Source: an uncultured Rhodospirillales bacterium (GTDB lineage: Bacteria; Pseudomonadota; Alphaproteobacteria; CALMVH01). Taken from it: a stretch of 11,597 bases of DNA. The DNA lies in contig CALMVH010000275.1 in NCBI GenBank assembly GCA_937873165.1, forward strand, positions 12,773 through 24,369. The letters are read 5' to 3'. Below, in pieces: positions 1-7,300 of this stretch. A program made the translations under genes and the position numbers. How positions within the stretch are numbered: position 1 is the stretch's first letter; each line of letters opens with the position of its first letter. The notes below the pieces were generated by a model. That model did not search any database and had not been told where the DNA came from. It saw only the letters and a list, made by a program, of their open reading frames with translations.

Positions 1-1786
1 CTTGGGCAATGCGCAGCTTCATCAGTTCGAGGCTGCCGGTGATTCCGGCCAGCAAATTGTTGAAGTCATGCGCGATGCCGCCCGTCAGCTGGCCAACGGC
101 CTCCATCTTCTGCGCCTGCCGCAGTTGCTCCTCCAGCGCCACGCGGGCATGGATGTTACGCCCCATGGCGTAGAACTGGTCACCTTCCGGAATGCACGTC
201 CATGCGTACCAGATGTAGTCACCAGATTGTTGACGCATTCGAATGTCGATATCGCGCGCCGTGTTGCCCGACCGGATGCGGTTCAAGCCCGCTTCCATGG
301 CGGGCTTGTCCTCCGGATGCACGAAATCCCTGAAATTTGCGCCGGCCAGATCAGCCGGGTTGTGGCCCAGTTGATCCGACCAGGCCGGATTGGCGCTGAC
401 ATACACGCCATCAACTCCGCACACGACGAAAAGGTCCTGGCTGGTTAGCCAGATCCGGTCGCGCTCGCGCGTACGGTCGGCGACCCGCTGCTCCAGGGTC
501 TTGTTCATCACGGCCAGGTTTAGCTCCGCTTCCTTGCGGATGGTGATGTCCACGGCAATGCCGGTAGCGTACAGGAGATCGCCTTCCTCCGGGTATGCCT
601 TGCCGCGTGCCAAGACCCAGCGAACGCGGCTGTCGTTTCCTGTGATCCGGTATTCCTCGAAAAACTCGTTGCGCATCACAAGCGCGGTACGGATAGCACC
701 CCTGATCCGCTGCCTGTCTTCGGGCACCACGCTATCGAGGAACTTCTCGAAGCTGAGGCCGTCGCTCAGTTCCCTTTCGTCCAGATCGTACAACCGCGCG
801 AAGTGCGGATCGGCCGTGAACCGCCTTTCGGCGATGTCGTAGCGCCAAGCCCCTAGAACCCCCGACGCCTCGAATGCGATCCGGTATTGCTCCTCCTGCC
901 GCGCCAAGGCGGCATCGGTTGCCTTGCGGCCGGAAATATCGGTGATAAGACCGGGGAAGCGCGCCGGACGGTCCTCGCTGTCGCGTTCGCAGTAACCGTT
1001 TGCTTCGATCCACTTGTAACTGCCGTCGGGCTGCCTGACCCGGTACTCGCATCGGAACGGACCGCCTTTGCCCAAGGTGTTTTCGATTTCGGCCGTTACA
1101 CGCGGACGGTCGTCCATGTGAATGGATTGCATGAACGACTGGATCGGCAAACCCTCCGCCGCCCGGTCGGGGTCGAGCCCGAAGAACCGGGCAAACCGGG
1201 CATCGGCGGTCACGATGTCATCGGGGATGTTCCATATCCAGGTGCCGACGATGGCGCCTGCGTCCAGCGCAAGCCGCATGCGTTCGTCCGCTATGGCCAG
1301 GGCCTGTTCGGCCCGAACCTTGGCGGTTGTCTCGATCACCGATACCAGGACACCGGCGGGAATGCCTTGATCGTCGCGCACCGGCGTATAGTCGAGGTCG
1401 AGCCAGATCTGTTCATCGGCGCCTGAGCGTCTGACGATGAGCGGCTGATTACGGTAGACGAGCTTCCGACCGGCGAGACTTTCCTCGATCACCTGCGAGT
1501 TGAAGTCCGCCAGTTCGGGCCAGGCTTCCCTGACAGGGGCGCCCAGGCTGCCGGGGTGGCGCTGCCCGGCAAACAGCGAATACGCGTCATTATAAATCAT
1601 GGTGCCCGCGCGGCCCCATAACAGGACGATGGGCAGGCTGGACTCCAGCAGGGTCACGACCGTGATGCGAAGGCAAGGCGGCCAGGAGGAGCGCGGCCCC
1701 AAGGGGGTGCGTGACCAGTCGAACGCAGAGACTAGCTTTTCGAGTTCGCCAGTGGCTTCGGTGAATATACCGGGGTGCTGGTCCAT
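1..1786 (-). CDS. Multi-PAS sensor histidine kinase (probably hybrid), 3' end outside window
   Basis: Sensor histidine kinase; the visible part is 595 residues and runs open off the left edge. I translated it by eye on the minus strand. Residues ~15-165 form a PAS-like module opening with DWSRTPLGPRSSWP and containing WGRAGTMIYNDAYS. Three further PAS/PAC units follow at ~166-295, ~296-420 and ~440-550. A coiled linker (LEQRVADRTRERDRIW, ~431-446) precedes the last. The kinase core then starts, with the H-box GGIAHDFNNLL and phosphoacceptor His573. The HATPase domain is missing because of the window edge; kinases with this H-box often end in a receiver domain, which cannot be seen here. No transmembrane segment is evident, so it is probably cytoplasmic. 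The ATG at 1786 is chosen because an in-frame TAA lies 45 bases upstream with no other ATG, GTG or TTG between; its ribosome site is poor. It starts 58 bp after the upstream kinase gene on the same strand, suggesting cotranscription. The input signal is unknown. Confidence 0.93.
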   Translation of the reverse strand, partial: MDQHPGIFTEATGELEKLVSAFDWSRTPLGPRSSWPPCLRITVVTLLESSLPIVLLWGRAGTMIYNDAYSLFAGQRHPGSLGAPVREAWPELADFNSQVIEESLAGRKLVYRNQPLIVRRSGADEQIWLDLDYTPVRDDQGIPAGVLVSVIETTAKVRAEQALAIADERMRLALDAGAIVGTWIWNIPDDIVTADARFARFFGLDPDRAAEGLPIQSFMQSIHMDDRPRVTAEIENTLGKGGPFRCEYRVRQPDGSYKWIEANGYCERDSEDRPARFPGLITDISGRKATDAALARQEEQYRIAFEASGVLGAWRYDIAERRFTADPHFARLYDLDERELSDGLSFEKFLDSVVPEDRQRIRGAIRTALVMRNEFFEEYRITGNDSRVRWVLARGKAYPEEGDLLYATGIAVDITIRKEAELNLAVMNKTLEQRVADRTRERDRIWLTSQDLFVVCGVDGVYVSANPAWSDQLGHNPADLAGANFRDFVHPEDKPAMEAGLNRIRSGNTARDIDIRMRQQSGDYIWYAWTCIPEGDQFYAMGRNIHARVALEEQLRQAQKMEAVGQLTGGIAHDFNNLLAGITGSLELMKLRIAQ

Positions 1787-1844
1787 GCTATCCGTTTTCG
1801 GGAGGCGAAGCCCTCGCGCCCTTCTACGTTACGCGAAGGCGGCT

Positions 1845-2933
1845 TCAGGCGGCGACATTGACCGACGCTGCCGGCATGACGCCGACGAACTGCGTAACGC
1901 CATTCTCGCACGAATAGTCGAGACCACCACCGCTGCGTTCCTGCAAAAGCGACAGGATCAACTTCATGCCAAGCCCGCCATTGATCGCTGGATCAAAGCC
2001 GTCGGGCAGGCAACCGCCGTGATCGCGCACTGTCACGATACCCGGTCCGCCGCTCGACTGCCGGAACGTCACCGAAATATCCCCGGCGCCGTGCTTCACG
2101 GCATTGGTCATCAATTCAGTCAGGACGAGGCCCAGCGCAGGAACGTCATTTGCCGCCCACCTAGCCTCGTCACAGGAAAAGGTAACCTGCCGTCCGCTCA
2201 GGGTTGTTGACAGGCTAGTCTGGATGTCCCCGACAAGACTTTCCAGATATGGCCTGACCTCGACTTCCAGCCCTGCGTTCGAGCGGTACAGCCGGTCGTG
2301 AAGGGCGGCGATCGTGCGTATCCGCGCCGTGCTCTGGGTCAGCTGTTCGCGGGTCTCGGACTGAACGCCCACGGCGCGCGATTGGATGCCGATCAGTCCC
2401 TGCACCAGTTGCAGGCTGTTTTTCGAGCGATGATGGATTTCGTGTATCAAAAGGTCCCGTTCGGCGAGCGCCTCGTCCTTCTGCTGGAGGAGCCGCTGCA
2501 GCTCTTCCCTGTTCGCAACATGCGCCGTGACGTCGCGCAGGATGGCGACCACACCCGGTTCACCGCCCAGCTCCCTGTTCAGGGGCCCGATGGTGACGTC
2601 CCACCACCCCGCAAAGCCGTTCAGCGTGGGGCAGGCAGCCTCCAGCCGGACAGTTTCGCCCAAGGTCGCGACGGCGATCGCGGTGGCGACGCGTTCACGC
2701 TCGGCTTCCGGCCACAGCGATATCAGGGACATGCCTTCGAGATCGGTCGAACCAGCGATCCCCAGGGCGGAGCGACCGGTATTTTTAGCATGGCGGATAA
2801 AGCCGGACGAGTCGATCACGGCAATGCAATCACCGTTGAGTTCCAGCACCCTCAGCAGAAGGAGATGATTTTCGCTTTCCAGCTCAAAGTCCGGCGAACG
2901 TTCGAAATCTCGTACCGCCGGCATGATGTTCAT
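1845..2933 (-). CDS. PAS-domain HisKA_2-family sensor histidine kinase
   Basis: Soluble two-component sensor kinase of the HisKA_2/HATPase_c type common in Alphaproteobacteria. From the ATG at 2933 it is 362 residues. A single PAS domain lies at ~20-140, followed by a short coiled region and the dimerisation box HEIHHRSKNSLQLVQ, with the phosphoacceptor His at 167/168. The N-box is LTELMTNAVKHG (Asn277), then DHGG and the G-box GGLGMKLI. The PAS lacks the flavin-binding NCRFLQ motif of LOV domains, so its ligand is unknown. The frame stays open upstream to an ATG at 3056 and includes a TTG at 3026 placed 6 bases after a perfect AGGAGG. However, the 41 added residues are Ser/Arg-rich with few GC third positions, unlike the rest of the gene, so I prefer 2933. 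Family members often feed the PhyR/NepR/EcfG stress pathway, but no PhyR gene is visible here. It lies between the barrel gene and the multi-PAS kinase, all on the same strand. Confidence 0.92.
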   Translation of the reverse strand: MNIMPAVRDFERSPDFELESENHLLLLRVLELNGDCIAVIDSSGFIRHAKNTGRSALGIAGSTDLEGMSLISLWPEAERERVATAIAVATLGETVRLEAACPTLNGFAGWWDVTIGPLNRELGGEPGVVAILRDVTAHVANREELQRLLQQKDEALAERDLLIHEIHHRSKNSLQLVQGLIGIQSRAVGVQSETREQLTQSTARIRTIAALHDRLYRSNAGLEVEVRPYLESLVGDIQTSLSTTLSGRQVTFSCDEARWAANDVPALGLVLTELMTNAVKHGAGDISVTFRQSSGGPGIVTVRDHGGCLPDGFDPAINGGLGMKLILSLLQERSGGGLDYSCENGVTQFVGVMPAASVNVAA

Positions 2934-3083
2934 CGTCAGACGCCGCCTATCAGATCGAGAGTACGGCAGATCAATACTACCTGCCGATGAAGATCTCCTG
3001 TTAGACGATCCCGATGTATTTTGCAACTGAATCCTCCTGGGCAGGAGAATGTTCATTGTTTGTCCGCCGACCAGCGATTGCTT
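2934..3083 (-). promoter_or_regulatory. Leader of the PAS/HisKA_2 kinase gene, with AGGAGG-burying hairpin
   Basis: This is 150 bp between the barrel gene stop and the preferred kinase start. It is visibly less GC-rich than its neighbours. On the minus strand a perfect AGGAGG (plus 3033-3038) precedes a TTG codon (3026) by six bases. The same AGGAGG forms one arm of an imperfect dyad at 3031-3050, with AGGAG pairing CTCCT around a four-base loop and two flanking A-T pairs beyond one mismatch. No T-run follows, so it is not a normal terminator. A weak promoter-like pair, TTGCAA then 17 bases then TAACAG, also lies here. Either translation starts at the TTG with a controlled ribosome site, or the region is an untranslated leader before the ATG at 2933. 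Confidence 0.35.
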
Positions 3084-4100
3084 TTAATACCGGTAAGACA
3101 CGCCGACATAGGGGTTATAGTCCGAAGCCGCGCGGTTCAGGCCAAAATAAACGCCAAGGTCAAGCTGTAAGTCGCGAAACACAATCCATTGCACCGCCGG
3201 GTCCAATGTGTAGCGGGGCGTGTTGTCCCGCGACGCGTAGTCTGCGAAAGCCTCCAGCGAGACTGTCACATCCCTCGAAATGACCGGGCGGTTAACGTTT
3301 ACGATAAAGCTGTAGTCACCGTGGTGGCCGGTATCCGCATTGTTCTTCAGCAACGCCACGTCCGTTTCGGCCGTGACGGACCAGATATCGTCCAGCGCAT
3401 AAGTGTAGGGAATGTCCAGGCCGTATTCGACAACGCCGTTGCCGGCATTGTGAGCGGCGGTTGGAATCTTGATCGAAGGTATTACCGCCAGGGCGTCGAC
3501 GCCTCCTTCGTTGCCGAACAGGTTGATCTTGCTGGCCAGGCTCATGTCGCCGAAGCCCGCGCCGTAAGAGCTGGAATTGCCGGACGAGAGCGCGGGCGAC
3601 GAGCCGTGAATGGTGGCGGAGGAACTGCCGCTTTGCGATCCCGACTCCCACTGTCCACCGCCGCCTCCGCGGCTGGTGACGTGCGTGTCGTTGAACAGAT
3701 CGAAACCGAGTTCCAGGTCGGCATCGTTCGTGATACCGGCCTTCAGGATCGGCGTTCCAATCTCGGTGATGCGCGTTGTCGATCCATCGGGCGAGTTGTG
3801 GTCGTAGGTCAGGTTGAGAAAGTCGGACTCGACTTGAAAGTGGCCGGCATCCACGGTGGTCGAACTATGCGTCTTTCCGGGCCGATCGGTACTGAACTGC
3901 CGCTCCTGGTCATCGGGAACGGGATTGAACAAGCTGTATCCGGTTTTGTTAGGTCCTGATGGCGCATCGGCCGGAACAGGTTGCCCCACCAGGGCCGATG
4001 GATTAGAGGCTTCGGTATCCTGCGCACAGGCGGGCCACGCTGCAAACCCAGCCAGGGCGATCAATGCCAGACCGCGAATATTCTTGATTTTCTTGTTCAT
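3084..4100 (-). CDS. Outer-membrane beta-barrel, phenol MetA-pathway (Phenol_MetA_deg) transporter family
   Basis: Probable outer-membrane channel or transporter of 338 residues. Residues 1-27 are a signal peptide: a basic start (MNKKIKNIRG), a hydrophobic core, and a likely signal peptidase I site near ACAQ-DTE. A Cys lies near the site, but the preceding residues do not make a lipobox. After a Pro-rich linker the family hallmark STDRPGK appears at ~70-76, followed by alternating amphipathic strands and GFGDMSLASKINLFG at ~182-196. The protein ends in an aromatic strand, YVGVSYRY, as barrel proteins do for BAM-dependent insertion. Residues ~144-180 are a Gly/Ser-rich stretch containing GGGGG, probably an extracellular loop. 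The family is named from catabolic clusters, but no catabolic gene lies here, so the substrate is unknown. It is first in a minus-strand group with two sensor kinases and diverges from bphO across 72 bp. Ribosome site weak; start supported by the signal peptide. Confidence 0.85.
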   Translation of the reverse strand: MNKKIKNIRGLALIALAGFAAWPACAQDTEASNPSALVGQPVPADAPSGPNKTGYSLFNPVPDDQERQFSTDRPGKTHSSTTVDAGHFQVESDFLNLTYDHNSPDGSTTRITEIGTPILKAGITNDADLELGFDLFNDTHVTSRGGGGGQWESGSQSGSSSATIHGSSPALSSGNSSSYGAGFGDMSLASKINLFGNEGGVDALAVIPSIKIPTAAHNAGNGVVEYGLDIPYTYALDDIWSVTAETDVALLKNNADTGHHGDYSFIVNVNRPVISRDVTVSLEAFADYASRDNTPRYTLDPAVQWIVFRDLQLDLGVYFGLNRAASDYNPYVGVSYRY

Positions 4101-4126
4101 GCCGGTGTCGCTTTTGAAAGCCGCGC

Positions 4127-4155
4127 CTTATAACAGCCCGGCGTTTTCGGAACAA
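4127..4155 (-). promoter_or_regulatory. Sigma70-like promoter for the barrel gene
   Basis: On the minus strand TTGTTC (plus 4150-4155) and TATAAG (plus 4127-4132) are separated by exactly 17 bases, a good match to the TTGACA/TATAAT consensus and spacing. Transcription would start near 4120, about 20 bases before the ATG at 4100. The -10 core TTATAA (4128-4133) is self-complementary and reads on the plus strand as TATAAC, so it could also serve bphO, although I see no good plus-strand -35. Confidence 0.5.
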
Positions 4156-4161
4156 GCATGC

Positions 4162-4169
4162 GAAGGTGA
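4162..4169 (+). promoter_or_regulatory. Ribosome binding site of bphO
   Basis: GAAGGTGA lies a few bases upstream of the ATG at 4173 and supports that start, which also aligns the heme-oxygenase N-terminus with the usual family length. Confidence 0.6.
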
Positions 4170-4172
4170 CCC

Positions 4173-4751
4173 ATGACCCAGTCGGCCGGACTGCATGATT
4201 TCCTGAAAACCGGCACGGCCGATCTGCATGCGCGCACCGACGATCTTTTTGGACGCATAGGGATCGACACGCTGGCGCAGTACGCTCTGTTCCTGACTGT
4301 TCAGTACGAAGCCTTCGATGAAGTCGAAAAACTGGTCGCGCCTTATTCGGCGCAACTTCAGGCCCTGGATTTGCAAGGCGCGGCGCGTGGCGAAGCGTTG
4401 CTGGCGGATTTAAGGTTTCTAGGGGTTACTGTCGCAGTTCCTGCGCCCGAGCCGGACGCCTTTGCGAGCCTCGACGAGGCGGCGGGCGCGGCTTATGTTC
4501 TGGAAGGGTCGCGCCTGGGCGGGCGGATGCTGGCGCGCATGATCCGCGCCAGGCTGCCCGAGGCTCCCCTGTCCTTCCTGGATTATCCCTCGCCCCCGGG
4601 CTTCTGGCAGGCATACATCCGCAAACTGGATGAGTTTGCCATGGAAAAAAATCGGTGGGATGTCATACTATCCGGTGCAATACGCGCTTTCGGCGCATTC
4701 CAGGCTCGAGCCGACGCGGCCCTGCACAAGCGAGGAACAGAGGCATCGTGA
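4173..4751 (+). CDS. bphO: Heme oxygenase, bacteriophytochrome-associated (BphO)
   Basis: Heme oxygenase of 192 residues that opens the heme ring to give biliverdin, the chromophore of the phytochrome encoded next. The proximal heme ligand is His19 in TADLHARTD, near the N-terminus as in the family. The distal-helix glycine motif is YVLEGSRLGGRML at ~108-120. The all-helical pattern and length match bacterial BphO/HemO enzymes, and there is no signal peptide. The last codons overlap the bphP start (GTGA), so the two are translationally coupled, tying chromophore supply to apoprotein synthesis. An iron-scavenging HemO is possible in principle, but the overlap with bphP and the absence of heme-uptake genes make the phytochrome role far more likely. 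Confidence 0.94.
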   Translation: MTQSAGLHDFLKTGTADLHARTDDLFGRIGIDTLAQYALFLTVQYEAFDEVEKLVAPYSAQLQALDLQGAARGEALLADLRFLGVTVAVPAPEPDAFASLDEAAGAAYVLEGSRLGGRMLARMIRARLPEAPLSFLDYPSPPGFWQAYIRKLDEFAMEKNRWDVILSGAIRAFGAFQARADAALHKRGTEAS

Positions 4752-7300
4752 CGGCAGCAGAAACAAGCACCACGCTCGGGGGCGACATTAACAGCTGCGA
4801 CCGCGAGCCTATCCACCAGCTGGGCGGCGTCCAAGGGTATGGCTTCCTGATCGCCGTCTCGTCGAGCTGGATCGTCCAGTATGTCTCGGCAAATGTGAAT
4901 TCATTCCTGAACGTCGATCCCGCCGACTTGATTGGCAGCCCGTTGTCTGTGGTGCTGGATGAAGACACGATCCACTTGCTTCGCAACAAGCTGCAGAGCC
5001 TGCGCGTGCGAGACGATATCGAGCGGGTCTTCAACCTGCCCCTTTCCAAAGAGGGCCGCATTTTCGATGTTTCCCTGTACTTGTCCGATGAGTTGATCGT
5101 GATCGAGGGCGAGCCCAGCCTGTCCGAATCACAGATGAATTCCAGCGCCCTGGTACGCGGAATGATCACGCGGCTGCGCGCTACCGATGTGTTTACCGTG
5201 TTCTGCCGTGAAGCAGCGCGCCAGGTTCGGATGCTGTCGGGCTTCGACCGCGTAATGATTTACCGCTTCAACCGCGATGCCTCCGGCGAAGTCATCGCGG
5301 AAAGCGCCAAGGCCGGGCTGCCGCCGTTTCTCGGGTTGCGCTATCCTGCATCCGACATCCCGCAACAAGCGCGCGCGCTTTACGAGCGGTCCTGGCTGAG
5401 GCTGATCGTCGATGTCAACGGGGGGGTTAGTCCGATCATTCCAAAGATCGGACTGTCGGGCCAACCGCTGGACCTGTCGCTCAGCACCATGCGGGCTGTC
5501 TCATCGATCCACCTGGAATATCTTCGCAACATGGGTGTCGCGGCCTCCATGTCGATCTCGATCATGCGCGGCGGCAAGCTCTGGGGATTGATCGCCTGCC
5601 ACCACATGCGGCCACGGTACCTTTCGTCCGAACGACGGACCGCGCTGGAACTGTTCGGCCTGACGATATCGCTGCTGGTCGAAAGTCGAGAACGCGAAGC
5701 CGAAGCCACTCAGGAAGCGCAAGCGCGACTGACCCAGAACACCCTGATGACGGCCATCGCGACGGAGGGCACATCGCTTGAAAACCTGTCGCAGTTCTTC
5801 GGCGAACTGCGCAGCCTTCTGCAATGCGACGGTATCGGCATCTGGTTGGGTGAAAAATGGATGCTGGACGGCCTGACGCCGACCTATGAGGAATTTTCCG
5901 GCATCGTGCGCTTCTTGAACAACGAAGCAGGCGACAAGGTTTACGCGACCGATCACATGGGCGCCGTCTACCCGCCCGCGCAAGATTTCACGGAACGGGC
6001 GGCAGGGCTGCTGGCCATACCTGTGTCGCGCATGGCACGGGATCATATCGTGTTTTTCCGGCGCGAGGTGACGCAAACGGTCACCTGGGCCGGCGATCCC
6101 ATCAAGGCTGCCACAACCGGGCCAAACGGCGTACGCCTGACTCCGCGCAAAAGTTTCGAGGCCTGGCAGGAAATCGTGCGCCAGCAATCCCTGCCATGGA
6201 ACGACATCGATCTGCGCATCGCCGATTCGTTGCGCATTACGCTGCTGGAAGTCGTGCTGCGCTTCACGGAAAAGGTCGACACGACCCAGCGCACCTCGCA
6301 GCAGAAGCAGGAGTTGCTGATTGCCGAGCTGAATCACAGGGTTCGCAACATCCTGAGCCTGGTCAAAGGCCTGCTGGCGCAAACCAGCCCGACGGGGTCG
6401 ATCGAGGATTATGTCAACGTAGTCGGCGGGCGCATCCAGGCATTGGCCCGGGCGCACGACCAGATTACCAGCGACGACTGGCAGCCGGCCTCGTTGCGAG
6501 GGCTGATCCATGCCGAAAGCGAAGCCTACCTGTCCGGCAAGATGGACCGCATCCGCATCGAAGGCGACGAGGTGGTCATCGCCCCGCAGGCGTTCTCGAC
6601 CCTCGCCCTGGTGATGCACGAGATGATGACCAACTCGGCCAAGTACGGGGCGCTGTGCGACCGGTCCGGCTGGGTCACGATCAAGTGGCACGACGATGGC
6701 CTGGGACATTTCATCATCGACTGGAAGGAGCGTGGCGGCCCGGCTGTCAGGCCGCCCAGCCGCCGGGGCTTTGGCTCGACCATTATCGAACGCTCGGTCC
6801 CCTTCGATCTGAAAGGCGAAGCGTCCATTGATTACGAACTGGACGGCGTGCATGCCCGGTTCGTCATTCCTGACCGTCTGGTTTCGCCGGGCAAGATACA
6901 AACGGCGAAGCCTGTCTCGACACGCGCCGAGAAATCGTACTTCGACCTGCAAGGCCCGATGCTGATGGTCGAGGACAACATCATTATCGCCATGGATGCG
7001 GAAGACGCCCTACGCGACATGGGCATCACCGAAGTCAGCACCTTCAGCACCGTGTCCGACACGCTGCGCTACCTCGAAAATACGGTGCCCGCCGCCGCGC
7101 TGGTCGATTTCAACCTCGGCAACGAGACCAGCACGCCGATTGCGGAGCGCTTGAAGGAATTGGGCGTGCCATTCTTCTTTGCCACCGGTTATGGCGAGGC
7201 CCTTCACCTGCCGGACGGGCTGAGCCGGGTAGCAGTTGTCAAGAAGCCTTACCAGGCAAAGATGCTGCGCATCGCCCTGGCGGATTGCCTGGCTTCATGA
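4748..7300 (+). CDS. bphP: Bacteriophytochrome: PAS-GAF-PHY, HWE histidine kinase, C-terminal receiver
   Basis: Red/far-red photoreceptor kinase of 850 residues from the GTG at 4748. The N-terminal PAS domain carries Cys17 (SCDREPIHQLGGVQGYG), the thioether attachment site for biliverdin. The GAF domain shows YRFNRD, the chromophore motif RYPASDIP (Asp203) and a conserved His255 (SIHLEYLRNMG), then LWGLIACHH. The PHY domain has the tongue motif PRKSF at 466-470. The kinase is HWE type: phosphoacceptor His530 in AELNHRVRNIL, N-box HEMMTNSAKYG (Asn629), the diagnostic WKE (659-661) and a GFGSTIIER G-box. A fused receiver at ~736-850 has VEDN, phosphoacceptor Asp787, Thr813 and Lys833, so phosphotransfer within the protein is possible. 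An in-frame ATG at 4655 is rejected because its extra 31 residues are translated inside bphO and precede the family start. AGAGG sits four bases before the GTG. Agrobacterium Agp2 is a known phytochrome with an HWE kinase and receiver; canonical or bathy behaviour cannot be read here. Confidence 0.97.
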   Translation: MTAAETSTTLGGDINSCDREPIHQLGGVQGYGFLIAVSSSWIVQYVSANVNSFLNVDPADLIGSPLSVVLDEDTIHLLRNKLQSLRVRDDIERVFNLPLSKEGRIFDVSLYLSDELIVIEGEPSLSESQMNSSALVRGMITRLRATDVFTVFCREAARQVRMLSGFDRVMIYRFNRDASGEVIAESAKAGLPPFLGLRYPASDIPQQARALYERSWLRLIVDVNGGVSPIIPKIGLSGQPLDLSLSTMRAVSSIHLEYLRNMGVAASMSISIMRGGKLWGLIACHHMRPRYLSSERRTALELFGLTISLLVESREREAEATQEAQARLTQNTLMTAIATEGTSLENLSQFFGELRSLLQCDGIGIWLGEKWMLDGLTPTYEEFSGIVRFLNNEAGDKVYATDHMGAVYPPAQDFTERAAGLLAIPVSRMARDHIVFFRREVTQTVTWAGDPIKAATTGPNGVRLTPRKSFEAWQEIVRQQSLPWNDIDLRIADSLRITLLEVVLRFTEKVDTTQRTSQQKQELLIAELNHRVRNILSLVKGLLAQTSPTGSIEDYVNVVGGRIQALARAHDQITSDDWQPASLRGLIHAESEAYLSGKMDRIRIEGDEVVIAPQAFSTLALVMHEMMTNSAKYGALCDRSGWVTIKWHDDGLGHFIIDWKERGGPAVRPPSRRGFGSTIIERSVPFDLKGEASIDYELDGVHARFVIPDRLVSPGKIQTAKPVSTRAEKSYFDLQGPMLMVEDNIIIAMDAEDALRDMGITEVSTFSTVSDTLRYLENTVPAAALVDFNLGNETSTPIAERLKELGVPFFFATGYGEALHLPDGLSRVAVVKKPYQAKMLRIALADCLAS

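Noticed and set aside
2500..2870. LOV photosensor domain in the PAS/HisKA_2 kinase
   Set aside because: The flavin-binding NCRFLQ-type motif is absent from the PAS domain, so blue-light sensing is not supported.
2298..2990. Plus-strand open frame of 230 codons
   Set aside because: Antisense to the PAS/HisKA_2 kinase, with no family features and no ribosome site; a shadow of the real gene.
3031..3050. Rho-independent terminator after the barrel gene
   Set aside because: The stem is short and imperfect and no T-run follows on the minus strand.
3189..3959. Plus-strand open frame of 256 codons
   Set aside because: Antisense to the outer-membrane barrel gene, whose signal peptide and family motifs are clear; the antisense product has no features.
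4020..4100. Lipoprotein signal on the barrel protein
   Set aside because: The Cys near the cleavage site is preceded by Trp-Pro-Ala, not by a lipobox, so signal peptidase I cleavage is more likely.
4140..4180. EcfG-type stress promoter (GGAAC ... CGTT) upstream of bphO
   Set aside because: GGAAC is present at 4149-4153, but no CGTT lies 16-17 bases downstream, and GAACAA there is better explained as the minus-strand -35.
4655..4750. Upstream ATG start for the phytochrome
   Set aside because: The extra 31 residues are out-of-frame bphO sequence, basic and unlike the short N-terminal arm before Cys17. The GTG overlapping the bphO stop fits the family.
5501..6952. Long minus-strand open frame of 483 codons antisense to bphP
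   Set aside because: It lies entirely inside a phytochrome with every diagnostic motif intact. The predicted protein is Arg/Gln/Asp/Gly-rich with no recognisable domain, as expected for the complement of GC-rich codons.
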